This document shows, piece by piece, positions 4,947-5,136 of a stretch of 5,136 bases of DNA. The translations under genes and the position numbers were made by a program. Origin of the DNA: JAZMZS01 sp045120955 (GTDB lineage: Bacteria > Bacillota > Clostridia > Oscillospirales > CAG-272); NCBI GenBank assembly GCA_045120955.1, contig JBGVFH010000086.1:1-5136 (forward strand), in the 5' to 3' direction. Numbering within the stretch: position 1 is the first letter of the stretch; each line of letters begins with the position of its first letter. Below the pieces are notes generated by a model, which did no database searches, had not been told where the DNA came from, and worked only from the letters and a program-made list of their open reading frames with translations.

Positions 4947-5136
4947 ATGGGTGTGCTATTTTCTGCGGTCACGGTAACCGCAGGCGAAAAACAAGCGGAA
5001 TTCCTTGTAGCAGGTATTCCAAAAGAATACGGTGACCTTGAAGGTTGGGTTCGGTTCGAAGAATTCATGGACGAGCTTGACGAGGAATGCACGGTGAAGG
5101 TTCACGCCGATGCGTATGTGTATGGCGAAGGTGAAG
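4947..5136 (+). CDS. Acidic hypothetical protein, truncated by the window end
   Basis: ATG 4947 follows the preceding stop by 3 bp and is preceded by a G-rich Shine-Dalgarno (ATGGGGGTG, 4929-4937). The reading frame stays open for 63 codons to the window edge. The visible part starts MGVLFSAVTVTAGEKQ and continues with LEGWVRFEEFMDELDEECTV and VKVHADAYVYGEGE. It is strongly acidic, and VKVHAD resembles IRLHAD in the 283-aa protein. It is probably another soluble member of the accessory operon. Length and C-terminus are unknown. Confidence 0.75.
   Translation, partial: MGVLFSAVTVTAGEKQAEFLVAGIPKEYGDLEGWVRFEEFMDELDEECTVKVHADAYVYGEGE

Larger units (their letters stand above)
176..5136. mobile_element. 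Integrated element (ICE or genomic island), one end only
   Basis: The tRNA-Ser core at 119-175 keeps its 3' side and chromosomal terminator but has lost its 5' half, so foreign DNA begins at about 176 and continues rightwards past the window. The content fits this: phased repeats beside the junction, excisionase-like and helix-turn-helix genes, an antibiotic-resistance ABC-F gene with its own promoter and attenuator, then a string of small accessory proteins of the type carried by Bacillota conjugative elements. No integrase, relaxase, coupling protein or type IV secretion gene is seen, so whether it is conjugative, mobilisable or decayed cannot be decided here. The right end is outside the window. 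Confidence 0.8.

Overview
The window looks like the end of an integrated genetic element in a low-to-mid GC Bacillota (probably a gut-type Clostridia or Negativicutes genome). Strong AGGAGG-type ribosome binding sites, compact same-strand operons, classic hairpin-plus-T-run terminators and an Lsa/CplR-like resistance ABC-F protein all fit that group. I cannot name a species.

Left edge (1-175): host chromosome carrying a minus-strand terminator, a 16-bp palindrome, and then the 3' part of a tRNA-Ser(UGA) gene on the minus strand. The tRNA sequence runs from the CCA end through the T arm, long variable arm and anticodon loop, then stops being tRNA-like just inside the anticodon stem. This is what remains at the distal junction when a tyrosine-recombinase element integrates in the anticodon loop of a tRNA gene. 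The geometry puts the element to the right, from about position 176 onward.

Element end (176-1263): about 245 bp of non-coding DNA with two helically phased direct-repeat arrays (TCCC every 10 bp, TGCGAGAA every 11 bp), then two translationally coupled DNA-binding genes. One is an 86-aa excisionase-like protein and the other a 194-aa protein with two predicted helix-turn-helix units. No integrase is visible; it may lie at the other end of the element.

Intergenic block (1264-1658): three stem-loops, including an 11-bp inverted repeat whose left arm resembles part of Gram-positive oriT nick regions (tentative). It is followed by a consensus promoter, an 18-codon leader peptide and mutually exclusive hairpins, the layout of a ribosome-stalling attenuator, in front of the resistance gene.

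Cargo (1659-3119): a complete 486-aa ABC-F ribosomal protection protein of the Lsa/CplR type, expected to protect against pleuromutilins, lincosamides and streptogramin A. Its gene is more AT-rich by eye than the downstream genes. A near-perfect terminator closes this unit at 3219-3256.

Right part (3257-5136): a tightly packed operon of four poorly characterised genes (131, 283, 140 and at least 63 aa, the last cut by the window edge). They resemble accessory genes of integrative conjugative elements. Two of the proteins are strikingly acidic and share a small HAD-centred motif, which makes DNA-mimic or anti-defence roles a reasonable but unproven hypothesis.
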